DNA of 64,000 nucleotides from Actinotalea endophytica (GCF_025717005.1 NZ_JAOVZU010000002.1:283480-347479); one strand, 5' to 3'; counted from the first letter of the stretch, positions 35,845 through 44,411 are shown. Numbers and translations are program-made. The notes: generated from the sequence alone by a model not told the origin.

Positions 35845-36820
35845 AGTTCCTCCGAGTGCTCGGCGAGACCGGCGTGTCCAGGCGGCTGAGCAGCCCGGCG
35901 AGCGACGCCGAGATCGGCAGCCCGGTGGCGTACTCCACGAACAGCCACTGGCCGGCCGGGTTGATCTCCAGGAACACGTAGTCCTCGCCGGTGAACCGCA
36001 GGTCGATCGCGCCGTACCACAGGCCGAGCCGGCGCATCAGCTCCTGCAGCTTCTCCACGACCGGTTCGGGCAGGCGGTGCACCGAGGTGGGGCAGTGCGC
36101 GGTGTCCATCCGGAAGTCGTACGCGTAGCCGGACTCCTCGGCGCGGAACTCGGCGGCGAACACGTCCGTCCCGACCACGGTCACCCGGATGTCCGCGCCG
36201 CGGACCATCTCCTGGAAGATCACCGGCGCATACCGGACGCTGTCCAGCAGCCCCAGGTCGACCTCGCGCACCGGGCGGGTCTCGCGCCAGGTCTGCGGGG
36301 TCGCCGAGAACGACTTGAACACCACGCCCTCCGGTTCGGCCTCGACGAACTGCCGCGCGCGGTCGGGGTCGTTGGTCATGCACGTCCGGGGTACCCGGAG
36401 CCCGATCTCCGAGGCGAGCTTCAGCTGCCACATCTTGCGGGACGCCGCCTCGTCGCGGTCCGGGTCGTTGACCCACCGGGCCGACAGGCACGCCCACAAC
36501 CCGCCGACCGCGGCGGCGCACTCGCCGTGCGCGAACGCGCGGTCCACGCCGGAGCGAACGTCGTCGTGCAACGTGAACGGCTGCGGGCGGCGCCACCACA
36601 TGGCGTGCAGCTCGTCGGTGTCGAGCGAGAGCGCGCCGGACGGTCCGCCGACCTCCACCCAGGCGGCGCGCCAGCGCTCGCCGGTCTGGGTGGAGGTCAG
36701 CGACACCTCTCGGGGGAGCCGGCCCGTGTCGACGAGGACCCAGGGCGCGCCGAGCGCGTCCAGGTGCCCGGTGACCTCGCGTGCGTGCAGGTCGTCGGTG
36801 TGCGAGACGATGCCGATCAC
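35828..36820 (-). CDS. ATP-grasp ligase of the graspetide (MvdC/MvdD) maturase type
   Basis: 330 aa from GTG 36820, whose ribosome-binding site (GAGGAGA) overlaps the stop of the protease gene 10 bp upstream. These ligases activate an Asp or Glu side chain with ATP and join it to Thr/Ser (ester) or Lys (amide) in a ribosomally made peptide. Seen here: an N-terminal pre-ATP-grasp part with MWWRRPQPF, a central domain (GVVFKSFSATPQ, PVIFQEMVRGADIRVTVVG) and the metal-binding end DLRFTGEDYVFLEINPAGQWLFVE, the hallmark of this group. Length (about 320-330 aa) fits. The adjacent protein with Thr/Asp repeats is the obvious substrate. Confidence 0.88.
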   Translation of the reverse strand: MIGIVSHTDDLHAREVTGHLDALGAPWVLVDTGRLPREVSLTSTQTGERWRAAWVEVGGPSGALSLDTDELHAMWWRRPQPFTLHDDVRSGVDRAFAHGECAAAVGGLWACLSARWVNDPDRDEAASRKMWQLKLASEIGLRVPRTCMTNDPDRARQFVEAEPEGVVFKSFSATPQTWRETRPVREVDLGLLDSVRYAPVIFQEMVRGADIRVTVVGTDVFAAEFRAEESGYAYDFRMDTAHCPTSVHRLPEPVVEKLQELMRRLGLWYGAIDLRFTGEDYVFLEINPAGQWLFVEYATGLPISASLAGLLSRLDTPVSPSTRRNFLNAR

Positions 36821-36830
36821 CCGGGTCTCC

Positions 36831-38336
36831 TCAGATCTCGTCGGAGGTCAGTGCCTGGTGGATCGCCTCGAGCGAGGCGAGGACGGCCTGCCCGGCCGCG
36901 ATCGCGTTCTCGAGCTCCCCGACGATGGCCGCGAGCGGCGAGACCTCCTCGCCGACCGGGGTGTACGGCCCCGCCTGCACGAACGGACGTGCTCCACCCA
37001 GCACCCCGCCCAGGAGCCCGCCGAGTGCGCCGAGCGCGCCGAGAGCGGGGTTCGCGAAGATCGAACCTGGGTCGATCACGCCCTCGACCAGGGTGTTCGG
37101 GTCGCCGCCGGCGCCGGTGCCCACGTCGCCCGCCAGGCCGGTCGCCACGTCGCCGGCCCACACCGTGTGCGGCTGGTCGGCCGAGACGGTGGTGTCCGCG
37201 GCGAGCAGGGTGTCTGCGCCGAGGTGGGTGTCGAGCGCGAGCGAGGTGCCCAGCATGTCGGCGACCGTGTGCGAGTCGGCGGCCTTGAGGGTCGTCGGGG
37301 TGTCCAGCGCCTTGAGCGTCACGCCGCCCTGGTCGAACGCCTTGAGGGTGTGCAGCTGGTCGGCCGCGGAGGTGGTGTCCGCCGCGAGGATGGTCGCGAA
37401 GTCGTCGCCGAGTGCGGTGTGCGACCCGTGCGGCAGGGCCTGGAGGGTCGGTGAGGCGGCGATGATCGCCGCGATCGCCACACCGGAGTTCGAGCCCGTG
37501 CCGGCCGAGTTGCAGCCGCCGTTGGTGTGCACCCCGACGACGTCGCCGGTGGACGCCTGGAGGATGCCGGAGCCGGAGTTGCCGCCCAGCGTGTCGATGT
37601 CGTTGTAGCGGATGGTCGACCCGGTCAGCTGGGTGGCGGGGCCGGCCTCGATCCGCTTGGGCTGTCCGGCCGGGTGGCCGATGATCGCGAGCATGTCGCC
37701 GACCGCCGCGTTGGTGGGCGAGACCGCGGTCCAGCCATAGGTCGATCCGGGGTTGCCGGAGACCCGCACGATCGCCATGTCGAGCCCGCCGAGGCGGTAC
37801 TCGACCAGCTGCACGATCGGGAACGACACCTCGGTGCGCAGCGTGCCGCTCGGGTCCACCTGGTACAGCACGTTGATGTGCATGTTCGTGGCGATCTCCG
37901 AGGGCGGGATCGCGTTGGCGGAGCCGTTCTGCCGCGGCACCGTCCACCCGTTGACGTCCTGGTCGAACAGGTGGCCGCAGGTGAGCACCAGGTCGGGGGA
38001 GATCAGCGTGGCACTGCCCCAGCGGACCCCGGACACGTCGCCGGGGTTCGTGTAGGTCGCGCCGAGGTTGTTGTTCCACTGGACCTGGACCGCGGGCTTC
38101 TGGTGCGCTCCGACGAACTGCGTGGTGACGCCCAGCGTGCCGTCGTACTGCTCGACCGGCTGGGAGTCGTCGGTGGTGCCGCAGATGGACTCGAGGATCA
38201 TCGAGTACTCGGGGCCGGCACCGGTGAGCGCCGCCTCCGGCAGCGCGAGCCTGTCGAGGCGCGGGGGGAAGAGCGCGTCGACGGTGTCAGGGGTCTCGAC
38301 GGGAGTGGCCGTCTTCTTCGACCGGCTGGTTGCCAT
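36831..38336 (-). CDS. Trypsin-like serine protease with Thr-x4-Asp repeat tail, putative graspetide precursor
   Basis: 501 aa; ATG 38336 follows GAGGAGG. Residues 1-80 form a leader-like segment without a secretion signal. Residues about 85-295 are a trypsin-like domain with all catalytic residues: His122 in LTCGHLFD, Asp186 in GLDMAIVRV and Ser254 in GGNSGSG. Residues 307-412 hold thirteen Thr-x4-Asp units (for example TLKAFD, TLKALD, TLKAAD, TLLAAD, TVWAGD), several back to back. A Gly/Leu-rich stretch (about 425-450) and a helical end follow. Regularly spaced Thr and Asp are the acceptor and donor side chains that graspetide ligases join. The next gene is such a ligase. I infer that this protease carries its own multi-core substrate. 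It could export itself, cleave its tail, or act as a cross-linked toxin or surface protein. Confidence 0.85.
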   Translation of the reverse strand: MATSRSKKTATPVETPDTVDALFPPRLDRLALPEAALTGAGPEYSMILESICGTTDDSQPVEQYDGTLGVTTQFVGAHQKPAVQVQWNNNLGATYTNPGDVSGVRWGSATLISPDLVLTCGHLFDQDVNGWTVPRQNGSANAIPPSEIATNMHINVLYQVDPSGTLRTEVSFPIVQLVEYRLGGLDMAIVRVSGNPGSTYGWTAVSPTNAAVGDMLAIIGHPAGQPKRIEAGPATQLTGSTIRYNDIDTLGGNSGSGILQASTGDVVGVHTNGGCNSAGTGSNSGVAIAAIIAASPTLQALPHGSHTALGDDFATILAADTTSAADQLHTLKAFDQGGVTLKALDTPTTLKAADSHTVADMLGTSLALDTHLGADTLLAADTTVSADQPHTVWAGDVATGLAGDVGTGAGGDPNTLVEGVIDPGSIFANPALGALGALGGLLGGVLGGARPFVQAGPYTPVGEEVSPLAAIVGELENAIAAGQAVLASLEAIHQALTSDEI

Positions 38337-38440
38337 GAGGGCCTCCTCGTTCAGGGCGGCGTACGCCGCTGACACCGAAGAGGGAGCACCGGGTGGTGGG
38401 CTTGTGACATGTGGGCGGGACGCGTTCCGCGCCTCTGCTC

Positions 38441-38477
38441 TTCCAGATGATGTACTAACGCTGATATAGTACTTGAT
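38441..38477 (+). promoter_or_regulatory. Leaderless promoter and PadR-type operator
   Basis: TATAGT (38465-38470) with TTCCAG 18 bp upstream (38441-38446) would start transcription at about the GTG 38478, so the message is probably leaderless. The inverted repeat GTACTA-N9-TAGTAC (38452-38457, 38467-38472) covers the -10 element and fits autoregulation by the PadR protein encoded next. Confidence 0.55.
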
Positions 38478-38840
38478 GTGCCCAGCCATCCTGCGTCCGA
38501 CCCGTTCGCCGCCGATCTGCTGCGCGGGCACACCGACACGATCGTGCTCGGCACCCTGCGCCGCTCGGACCGGTACGGCTACGAGGTCCACAAGGCGATC
38601 CGCGACGCCACCGGCGGCGAGTACGAGATCAAGGAGGCGACCCTGTACGCGAGCTTCCGCCGCCTCGAGCGCGACGGGCTCGTCGAGTCCTACTGGGGTG
38701 ACGAGACCCAGGGGGGTCGCCGGAAGTACTACCGGATCACCGACGCCGGGCAGGCCGTCTATCGACGCAACGTCGCGGACTGGCGCACCACCAAGCAGAT
38801 CATCGACACCCTTCTCGACCACGAAGGCGGACGACCGTGA
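38478..38840 (+). CDS. PadR family transcriptional regulator
   Basis: 120 aa from GTG 38478. Winged-helix domain with ADLLRGHTDTIVLGTLRRSDRYGYEVHKAI, EIKEATLYASFRRLERDGLVES and GGRRKYYRITDAG, diagnostic of PadR. A short C-terminal helix for dimerisation follows. PadR proteins usually repress drug exporters and are released by the drug; here an ABC exporter follows two genes later. GTGA overlap with the next gene. Confidence 0.93.
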   Translation: MPSHPASDPFAADLLRGHTDTIVLGTLRRSDRYGYEVHKAIRDATGGEYEIKEATLYASFRRLERDGLVESYWGDETQGGRRKYYRITDAGQAVYRRNVADWRTTKQIIDTLLDHEGGRP

Positions 38841-39739
38841 CCGAGCCCAGCGTCCACCGCATCCTGGACCAGGCATTCGCCGGCATCGAGCTGACGCCGG
38901 AGCTCCAGGACCTCAAGGAGGAGATGCGCACCAACCTGCTCGCGCGAGTCGCCGAGCTCGAGTCCCTCGGCCGGTCGCCCGACGACGCTGCCCGGGTCGC
39001 GGCCGAGGAGATCGGCGACCTCCGAGCGGTCGTCGTCGACGCGGCCGACGGTGCGACAGAGCCACCTGCCGGTTCCTGGGCCGCCCAGGCGCGCCTCGCC
39101 TCGATGCACAAGGTGCGTCCGCGGCCTGCGGCGGTCGCCGCCCTCGTCGTGCTCTCGTCGGCCCTCACCGCCACGGTCACCCTGATCGCGCTCGGTGCGA
39201 CCGGTGCGGTGGTGATGTCGACGGTGTCCGCGACGCTGGTCGGCCTGGCCGGGGCGCTGCTGACCTGCGCGATCGTCGTCGTCGCCCTGCGCCAGGAGAC
39301 GACAGCCCACTACCCGGTGCCGCCGGCGCGCGCGGTCGGATGGGGCGCAGCAGCCGCAGCCGGCGTTCTCGCGGTGGCGCTCGGGGCCACCTACGCCGGC
39401 GACCGAACCCAGGACGGCCTGCTGGCGGCCACGGTGGGCCTCGCGGTCGTCTCGATCGCAGGGTTGGTCACGCTCGGCGTGACCCAGACCAACCGTACGA
39501 AGGGCTGGGTCCGGGACGCTGCCGTGCAGTCGCAGGACCGCTTCTCCCGCGACCCGGCGGCGGCGGCACGGTTCGGCATCTACTCGGGGGTCGTCTGGCT
39601 CGCGGCGCTCGCCGCGGCGGTCGCGATCGGGCTGGGCCTCGGCTGGCTCTGGTCCTGGACACCCCTGGTGGTCGCCGTGCTCGTCGAGATGGTGCTGCTG
39701 GCGAGGATGCAGTTCCCGAGCGAGACCCGAGGGGAGTGA
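38837..39739 (+). CDS. Membrane protein with permease-prefix domain, PadR partner
   Basis: 300 aa from GTG 38837, coupled to PadR. The first about 75 residues (VHRILDQAFAGIELTPELQDLKEEMRTNLLARVAELES) form the helical permease-prefix domain commonly found beside PadR regulators. Six to seven membrane helices follow (AAVAALVVLSSALTATVTLI; VVMSTVSATLVGLAGALLTCAIVVVAL; WGAAAAAGVLAVALGA and others). These proteins are thought to sense or modulate, but the mechanism is unknown. About 200 bp without a gene separate it from the ABC exporter. Confidence 0.75.
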   Translation: MTEPSVHRILDQAFAGIELTPELQDLKEEMRTNLLARVAELESLGRSPDDAARVAAEEIGDLRAVVVDAADGATEPPAGSWAAQARLASMHKVRPRPAAVAALVVLSSALTATVTLIALGATGAVVMSTVSATLVGLAGALLTCAIVVVALRQETTAHYPVPPARAVGWGAAAAAGVLAVALGATYAGDRTQDGLLAATVGLAVVSIAGLVTLGVTQTNRTKGWVRDAAVQSQDRFSRDPAAAARFGIYSGVVWLAALAAAVAIGLGLGWLWSWTPLVVAVLVEMVLLARMQFPSETRGE

Positions 39740-39935
39740 TCGCCGTGCGAACCGGACGGTGCGCCGGTGCCGGGAGGTGGTCGTCCAACCGCTGAACCGG
39801 CGGTGGCCCGGGCGCTGCCACGCCCGAGCCACCTGGCTCGAAGGACCTCCCGCTCACGCGGGCCCCAGTCACCCCGAGACCGCGCCCAGCCTAGTGCGGG
39901 TGCTCTCCCGGGCGACTCGACACCGAGGAGACACC

Positions 39936-40922
39936 ATGCAGAACAGCCCCGCGCTCGACGCGCACGGCCTGGTCAAGACCTACCCCGGCGGCCGCGGCCG
40001 ACCACCCGTGACCGCCCTGGCCGGACTGAGCCTCACCGCCCGGACCGGCTCCGTGCTCGCCCTGCTCGGCCCCAACGGGGCCGGGAAGTCGACCACCGTC
40101 AAGATCCTGTCCACGCTCTCCCGCGCGGACGCCGGCACGGCCACCGTGGCCGGCCACGACGTGGCGCACCGGCCGGACCAGGTCCGCCGGGCGATCGGCC
40201 TGGTCGCCCAGCGCTCGGTCGTGGACCCGATGGACACCGGGACGGAGAACCTCGTCCTCGCCGGCCGGCTCCACGGCCTGTCGGCGGGCGAAGCCCGCAC
40301 GAGGGCCGCCGAGCTGCTCGACGTGTTCGGCCTGGCCGATGCGGCACACCGCCGGGCCGGAACGTGGTCCGGGGGGATGGTGCGCAAGCTCGACGTGGCC
40401 GTCGGGCTGGTGCACCGGCCCCAGGTCCTGTTCCTGGACGAGCCCACGACCGGGCTCGACCCGGAGGCCCGGGCCGAGCTCTGGGCGCAGATCGAGCGTC
40501 TCGTCCGCCTGGAGCAGGTCACGGTGCTGCTGACCACGCACTACCTGGACGAGGCCGATCGCCTGGCCGACCAGGTGGTCATCGTCGACCACGGCCGAGT
40601 GGTCGCCGAGGGCACGCCGGACGAGCTCAAGTCGGCGCTGGCCGGCGACGGGCTCGCGGTCGAGCTCGGCCTCGGGCACGACGCCGGGCGAGCGGTGGAC
40701 GCAGCCCGACGCGTGGCGGGGCTCGCGGACGTCACGGTGGACGGTGCGACGTTGCGGGCCAGGGCCGCACGCGGTGCGGCGTTGCTCCCGCCGCTCATCG
40801 CCGCCCTCGAGGAGGCCGGGGTGCGCGTCGAGGCCGCCTCGGTCGCCCGACCCGGCCTGGACGACGTGTACCTGCGGCACACCGGCCGGTCCATGGCCGC
40901 CATGGCGGAGCGTGCGGCATGA
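39936..40922 (+). CDS. ABC exporter ATP-binding protein (DrrA-like)
   Basis: 328 aa; ATG 39936 follows GAGGAG. Walker A GPNGAGKST, Q-loop LVAQRSVVD, signature WSGGMVRKL, Walker B VLFLDEPTTGLDP and switch His TTHYLDEADRLA are intact. The C-terminal extension (about 235-328) with VEAASVARPGLDDVYLRHTG is the DrrA-type domain. Such exporters pump out antibiotics or lipids as homodimers with a DrrB permease, which follows with a 4-bp overlap. PadR upstream is the likely regulator. Confidence 0.93.
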   Translation: MQNSPALDAHGLVKTYPGGRGRPPVTALAGLSLTARTGSVLALLGPNGAGKSTTVKILSTLSRADAGTATVAGHDVAHRPDQVRRAIGLVAQRSVVDPMDTGTENLVLAGRLHGLSAGEARTRAAELLDVFGLADAAHRRAGTWSGGMVRKLDVAVGLVHRPQVLFLDEPTTGLDPEARAELWAQIERLVRLEQVTVLLTTHYLDEADRLADQVVIVDHGRVVAEGTPDELKSALAGDGLAVELGLGHDAGRAVDAARRVAGLADVTVDGATLRARAARGAALLPPLIAALEEAGVRVEAASVARPGLDDVYLRHTGRSMAAMAERAA

Positions 40923-41692
40923 GCGCGGTCGTGCACACCGCCGCGCTCACCGCGCGCCAGCTGCGTGCCTTCCTCCGGGTGCCCGCGTTCTTCGCGATGA
41001 ACCTGGTGCAGCCGTTGATCTGGCTGCTCCTGTTCGGCCAGCTGTTCCGCTCGGTCGCTCAGATCCCCGGCTTCACCGGTGGGGACTACCTGACCTTCCT
41101 CACACCAGGGGTGGTCATGATGATGGCGATGTTCGGGGCCGCGTGGACCGGGGCCGGCTACATCCAGGACATGGAGCGTGGCGTCATGGACCGGCTGCTC
41201 ACCTCGCCGACGAGCCGAACCGCGATGATCGTCTCGACCCTCGCGTACCAGTCGGTGCTGACCGTGCTCCAGACCGCGGTCCTGCTCGTGGTCGCGTGGA
41301 CGGCGGGGGTGCGCTTCGACGGCGGCGCGGTCGGGGTGGGCGTGCTCGTGCTCGCAGCCGTGCTGCTGACCGTGGTGTTCGGGGCGCTGTCCGACGCGGT
41401 CGCCCTCGTCACTCGGCAGCACAATGCGCTGATCGGGATCTCGCAGCTGCTGGCATTCCCCGTGATGTTCCTCAGCTCGGCGATCATGGACGTCTCGCTC
41501 GCACCCTCCTGGGTGGGCGCGGTCGCACGACTGAACCCGTTCGAGTGGGCGGTGGTCGCCGGGCGCGAGGCCGTGTCAGCGAGCACCGACTGGGGTTCGG
41601 TCCTGGTGCACCTCGGTCTGCTCGCCGCAGCGGGCGCGCTCGGGGTGGTCGCGGCCACCGCGGCGTTCCGCGTCTACCGGCGTTCGGCGTGA
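40919..41692 (+). CDS. ABC-2 type exporter permease (DrrB-like)
   Basis: 257 aa in an ATGA overlap with the ATPase. Six membrane helices in the ABC-2 layout: FAMNLVQPLIWLLLFGQLF, LTPGVVMMMAMFGAAWTGAG, the coupling segment MERGVMDRLLTSPTSR, VLLVVAWTAGV, GISQLLAFPVMFLSSAIM and the last helix near LLAAAGALGVVAATAAF. The internal LNPFEWAVVAGREA is typical of DrrB/NodJ permeases. Substrate unknown. Confidence 0.92.
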   Translation: MSAVVHTAALTARQLRAFLRVPAFFAMNLVQPLIWLLLFGQLFRSVAQIPGFTGGDYLTFLTPGVVMMMAMFGAAWTGAGYIQDMERGVMDRLLTSPTSRTAMIVSTLAYQSVLTVLQTAVLLVVAWTAGVRFDGGAVGVGVLVLAAVLLTVVFGALSDAVALVTRQHNALIGISQLLAFPVMFLSSAIMDVSLAPSWVGAVARLNPFEWAVVAGREAVSASTDWGSVLVHLGLLAAAGALGVVAATAAFRVYRRSA

Positions 41693-41725
41693 CCGCTGGG
41701 CCTCCGGCGCGCGAGGATGAGTGCC

Positions 41726-42439
41726 ATGACGTTGGACCACGAACCCGATCCCTGCGTCGGTGACTGGCTCGTCGGGCGACTCGGGTCGCAGGGCGCTCGG
41801 ATCGGCTCGCTCGTGCCGTCCGGGTTCGAGGCCTACGCGCGCGTCCTGCACCCCGGCGTCGGCCGGTGGCCCGGCGAGCCACCGCCGGTCGGGACCCTCG
41901 GCGGCGCCTCGCTACGAGGCGTCGTCGAGGCGATCGCGGGCCATGACGGCACGGACGCCGAGGTGGTGGCCGCGTTGTGGGACGGCTACGGCTGGATCGG
42001 CGGGGGCGGCGTGAGCATGCTCTGGGCGCGGGACGGGGAGTGGACGCCCGACGAGCGCGCCGCGGCGGAGCAGCACGCGGCCGAGCGCGAAGCGACGCTC
42101 GCGCGCGGTCCGTTCGCGCCGGACGTGCTCGCCGCGCCGCGGCTCGAGCTGCCCGGCCGTTCGTACCTGCTGTTCCGCGGCACGATCGCCGATGTGCCCG
42201 CGGTGCTCGACCCGGACGGCCCCTGGTCGACCCCCGGCTTCGGCTCGTGGGGCCAGACCCCGAACCTGCTCTGGCCGGTCGACCGGTCGTGGTGCCTGGC
42301 CACCGAGATCGACCTCGACTCCACCGTGATCGGCGGGCCTGCGCGGTTGATCGAGGCGGTGCTCGCGCACCCGGCGCTGGAGGCGCTCCCGTTGCCCCCG
42401 GACGCGTCGCTCACGTTCGACGCCGGCGCCGCGAACTGA
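41726..42439 (+). CDS. Uncharacterised protein, paralogue of the 21.2-kb gene
   Basis: 237 aa from ATG 41726 (AGGATGAG upstream; ATG 41717 is an alternative, three codons longer). Cytoplasmic and acidic, with the same conserved patches as the protein at 21215-21943: GSLVPSGFEAYARVLHP, WDGYGWIGGG, FGSWGQTPNLLWPVDRSWCLATEIDLDSTVIGGP and LEALPLP. The two differ in the central region, where this one has an Ala/Glu-rich helix (DERAAAEQHAAEREATLA). No function known. Confidence 0.75.
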   Translation: MTLDHEPDPCVGDWLVGRLGSQGARIGSLVPSGFEAYARVLHPGVGRWPGEPPPVGTLGGASLRGVVEAIAGHDGTDAEVVAALWDGYGWIGGGGVSMLWARDGEWTPDERAAAEQHAAEREATLARGPFAPDVLAAPRLELPGRSYLLFRGTIADVPAVLDPDGPWSTPGFGSWGQTPNLLWPVDRSWCLATEIDLDSTVIGGPARLIEAVLAHPALEALPLPPDASLTFDAGAAN

Positions 42440-42446
42440 CGGGTCC

Positions 42447-42478
42447 CCCGCGGCTCGACCGCGCGGACGAGCCGCGGG
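42447..42478. terminator. Bidirectional terminator
   Basis: Perfect 11-bp stem CCCGCGGCTCG (42447-42457) with CGAGCCGCGGG (42468-42478) and a 10-nt loop, between the convergent paralogue gene and the ABC importer ATPase gene. Confidence 0.75.
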
Positions 42479-42501
42479 CGGCCGCCGGGCGCGGTGGGGC
42501 C

Positions 42502-43533
42502 CTACTGGAGCACGACCGACCCCGCGTCAGCCCGGACCCGGGCGATCGCGCGGTCCCCGACCTCCCAGCCGTCCGCCTCCGGTCCGATCAGGTCGGCGAC
42601 CAGCGGACCCTCGTCCGGGTGGTCGAGCGTCAGCCGGGTCAGCGCGCCGAGGAACGAGACCCCGGTGACCGTGGCGAACACCCCCGGTGTGCCGTTGGCG
42701 CGCTGCACCGCGAGCTGTTCCGGGCGCACGACGGCCGTGCCGGTGACGGCCTCCCCGACGGCCGGCACGTGGGCGCCCAAGACCCGCCAGCCGTCCGGCT
42801 CGGGTCGGGCGCCGACCCGGTTGACCGTGCCCACGAACCCGGCGACGAACGCCGACGCGGGCCGCGAGTACAGCGTGCGCGGCGGGTCGATCTGCTCGAG
42901 CACGCCGTCGCGCATCACCGCGACCCGGTCCGCGACCGCCATCGCCTCGTGCTGGTCGTGGGTGACGAACACCGTGGTGACGCCGACCTGCTGCTGCAGC
43001 CGCCGGATCTCCTCGCGCAGGTGTTCACGGACCTGGGCGTCCAGCGCGGACAGCGGCTCGTCGAGCAGGAGCAGCCGCGGTTGCGTCGCGATCGCCCGGG
43101 CAAGCGCGACCCGCTGCTTCTGCCCGCCGGACATCTGGTGCGGGAACTTCGAGGCGTGCTTCTCCAGCCGGGTCATGGTGAGCAGCCGCTCCACCGTCGC
43201 GGCCGTCTCGGCCTTCCCGGCCCGGCGCACCTTCAGGCCGAACTCGATGTTCTGCCGCGCCGTGAGGTTGGGGAAGAGGCTGTACTCCTGGAAGACCATG
43301 CCGAAGCCCCGGCGCCGGGGCGGCACGGTCGTGATGTCGTCCCCGTCGACCAGGATCGCGCCCGCGTCCGGGGTCTCGAAGCCGGCGAGGAGCCGCAGCG
43401 CGGTGGTCTTGCCGCACCCGGAGGGGCCGAGCAGGCAGACCAGCTCGCCCGAGCCGATGCTCAGGTGCAGGTCCGCGAGCGCCACCGTCGCGCCGAACTC
43501 CTTGCGGACGCCGATCATCTCGATGGTTGCCAT
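42502..43533 (-). CDS. ABC importer ATP-binding protein (iron/spermidine/aminoethylphosphonate type)
   Basis: 343 aa from ATG 43533. Walker A GPSGCGKTT, Q-loop MVFQEYSLFPN, signature MSGGQKQRVALARA, Walker B LLLLDEPLSALD and switch His THDQHEAM. The C-terminal about 100 residues form a TOBE domain. This class drives import of ferric iron, polyamines, thiamine or 2-aminoethylphosphonate with a two-permease system. It is the last gene of the minus-strand operon; the binding protein and permeases precede it. The exact ligand cannot be read. Confidence 0.92.
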   Translation of the reverse strand: MATIEMIGVRKEFGATVALADLHLSIGSGELVCLLGPSGCGKTTALRLLAGFETPDAGAILVDGDDITTVPPRRRGFGMVFQEYSLFPNLTARQNIEFGLKVRRAGKAETAATVERLLTMTRLEKHASKFPHQMSGGQKQRVALARAIATQPRLLLLDEPLSALDAQVREHLREEIRRLQQQVGVTTVFVTHDQHEAMAVADRVAVMRDGVLEQIDPPRTLYSRPASAFVAGFVGTVNRVGARPEPDGWRVLGAHVPAVGEAVTGTAVVRPEQLAVQRANGTPGVFATVTGVSFLGALTRLTLDHPDEGPLVADLIGPEADGWEVGDRAIARVRADAGSVVLQ

Positions 43534-43577
43534 GTCGTTGTGCTGTCCGTCCGTTCGCTGGTTCGTGGAGGTCCGGG

Positions 43578-44411
43578 TCACACGCCCACGGTGCTGACGC
43601 CCAGCCCGCGACGGCGCAGCAGGTGCACGACCCCCGCCATGCCGACGGCCGTGAACACCATCACCGTGAGCGCCAGCGCCATGCCCGCCTGGGGTGCGCC
43701 GCGTTGGTAGTTGACGAGGTAGGTGGGCAACGTGTTCTTCAGCAGCAGCGACGCGAACGCGAACTCGCCGAGCACGAGCGCCCCGGTCAGTCCCGCGCTC
43801 GCGACGATCGCGGCGCTCATCGCGGGTGCGAGCACCCGGACGAGCACGGTGGGCAGCGACGCGCCGAGGCTGCGGGCGGCCTCGACCAGGGTTCGCGCGT
43901 TGACCGCGCGGAGCCCGGCGTCCAGGGCGCGGTAGGTGAACGGCATCGCCCACAGTGCGTAGAACGGCACCAGGCTCAGCGGGCTGGCCAGGAACCACGG
44001 CGCGACCTGGCGGAACGTCGCGGCGACCCCGACCACGAGCGCGATCGGCGGGACGACCCACGGCAGCAGCGTCACCGCGGTGACCAGCGGCCGCAGGCGC
44101 GGCCGGTACACCTCGACGAGCACCGCGAGCGGCATCAGCAGCGCGAGGTTCAGGGCGATGGCCAGCGCGGCGAGCACCACGCTGGTGCGCGCCGAGACCC
44201 ACAGCTCCGGCTCGGCCAGGGCCTCGATCAGGCGGTGCGCCGACCAGCCCTGGAGGACGGTGCTCGAGTCGAGCATCACGACCGGGACGTTCTGGAACGC
44301 GAAGCGGGCCATCGCGAGCTGCGGCACCACGAAGAACAGCGCCAGCAACCCGAGGAACGTCCACCGCGCGACCGCACCGCCGCGGCTGCGCCGGACCGCC
44401 GGGGCGCTCAC
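43578..44411 (-). CDS. ABC importer permease (second)
   Basis: 277 aa from GTG 44411. Six membrane helices, beginning WTFLGLLALFFVVPQLAMARF. The EAA loop is at RTLVEAARSLGASLPTVLVRVLAP, where it contacts the ATPase. Typical of PotC/PhnV-like permeases. GTGA overlap with the first permease gene. Confidence 0.9.
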   Translation of the reverse strand: MSAPAVRRSRGGAVARWTFLGLLALFFVVPQLAMARFAFQNVPVVMLDSSTVLQGWSAHRLIEALAEPELWVSARTSVVLAALAIALNLALLMPLAVLVEVYRPRLRPLVTAVTLLPWVVPPIALVVGVAATFRQVAPWFLASPLSLVPFYALWAMPFTYRALDAGLRAVNARTLVEAARSLGASLPTVLVRVLAPAMSAAIVASAGLTGALVLGEFAFASLLLKNTLPTYLVNYQRGAPQAGMALALTVMVFTAVGMAGVVHLLRRRGLGVSTVGV

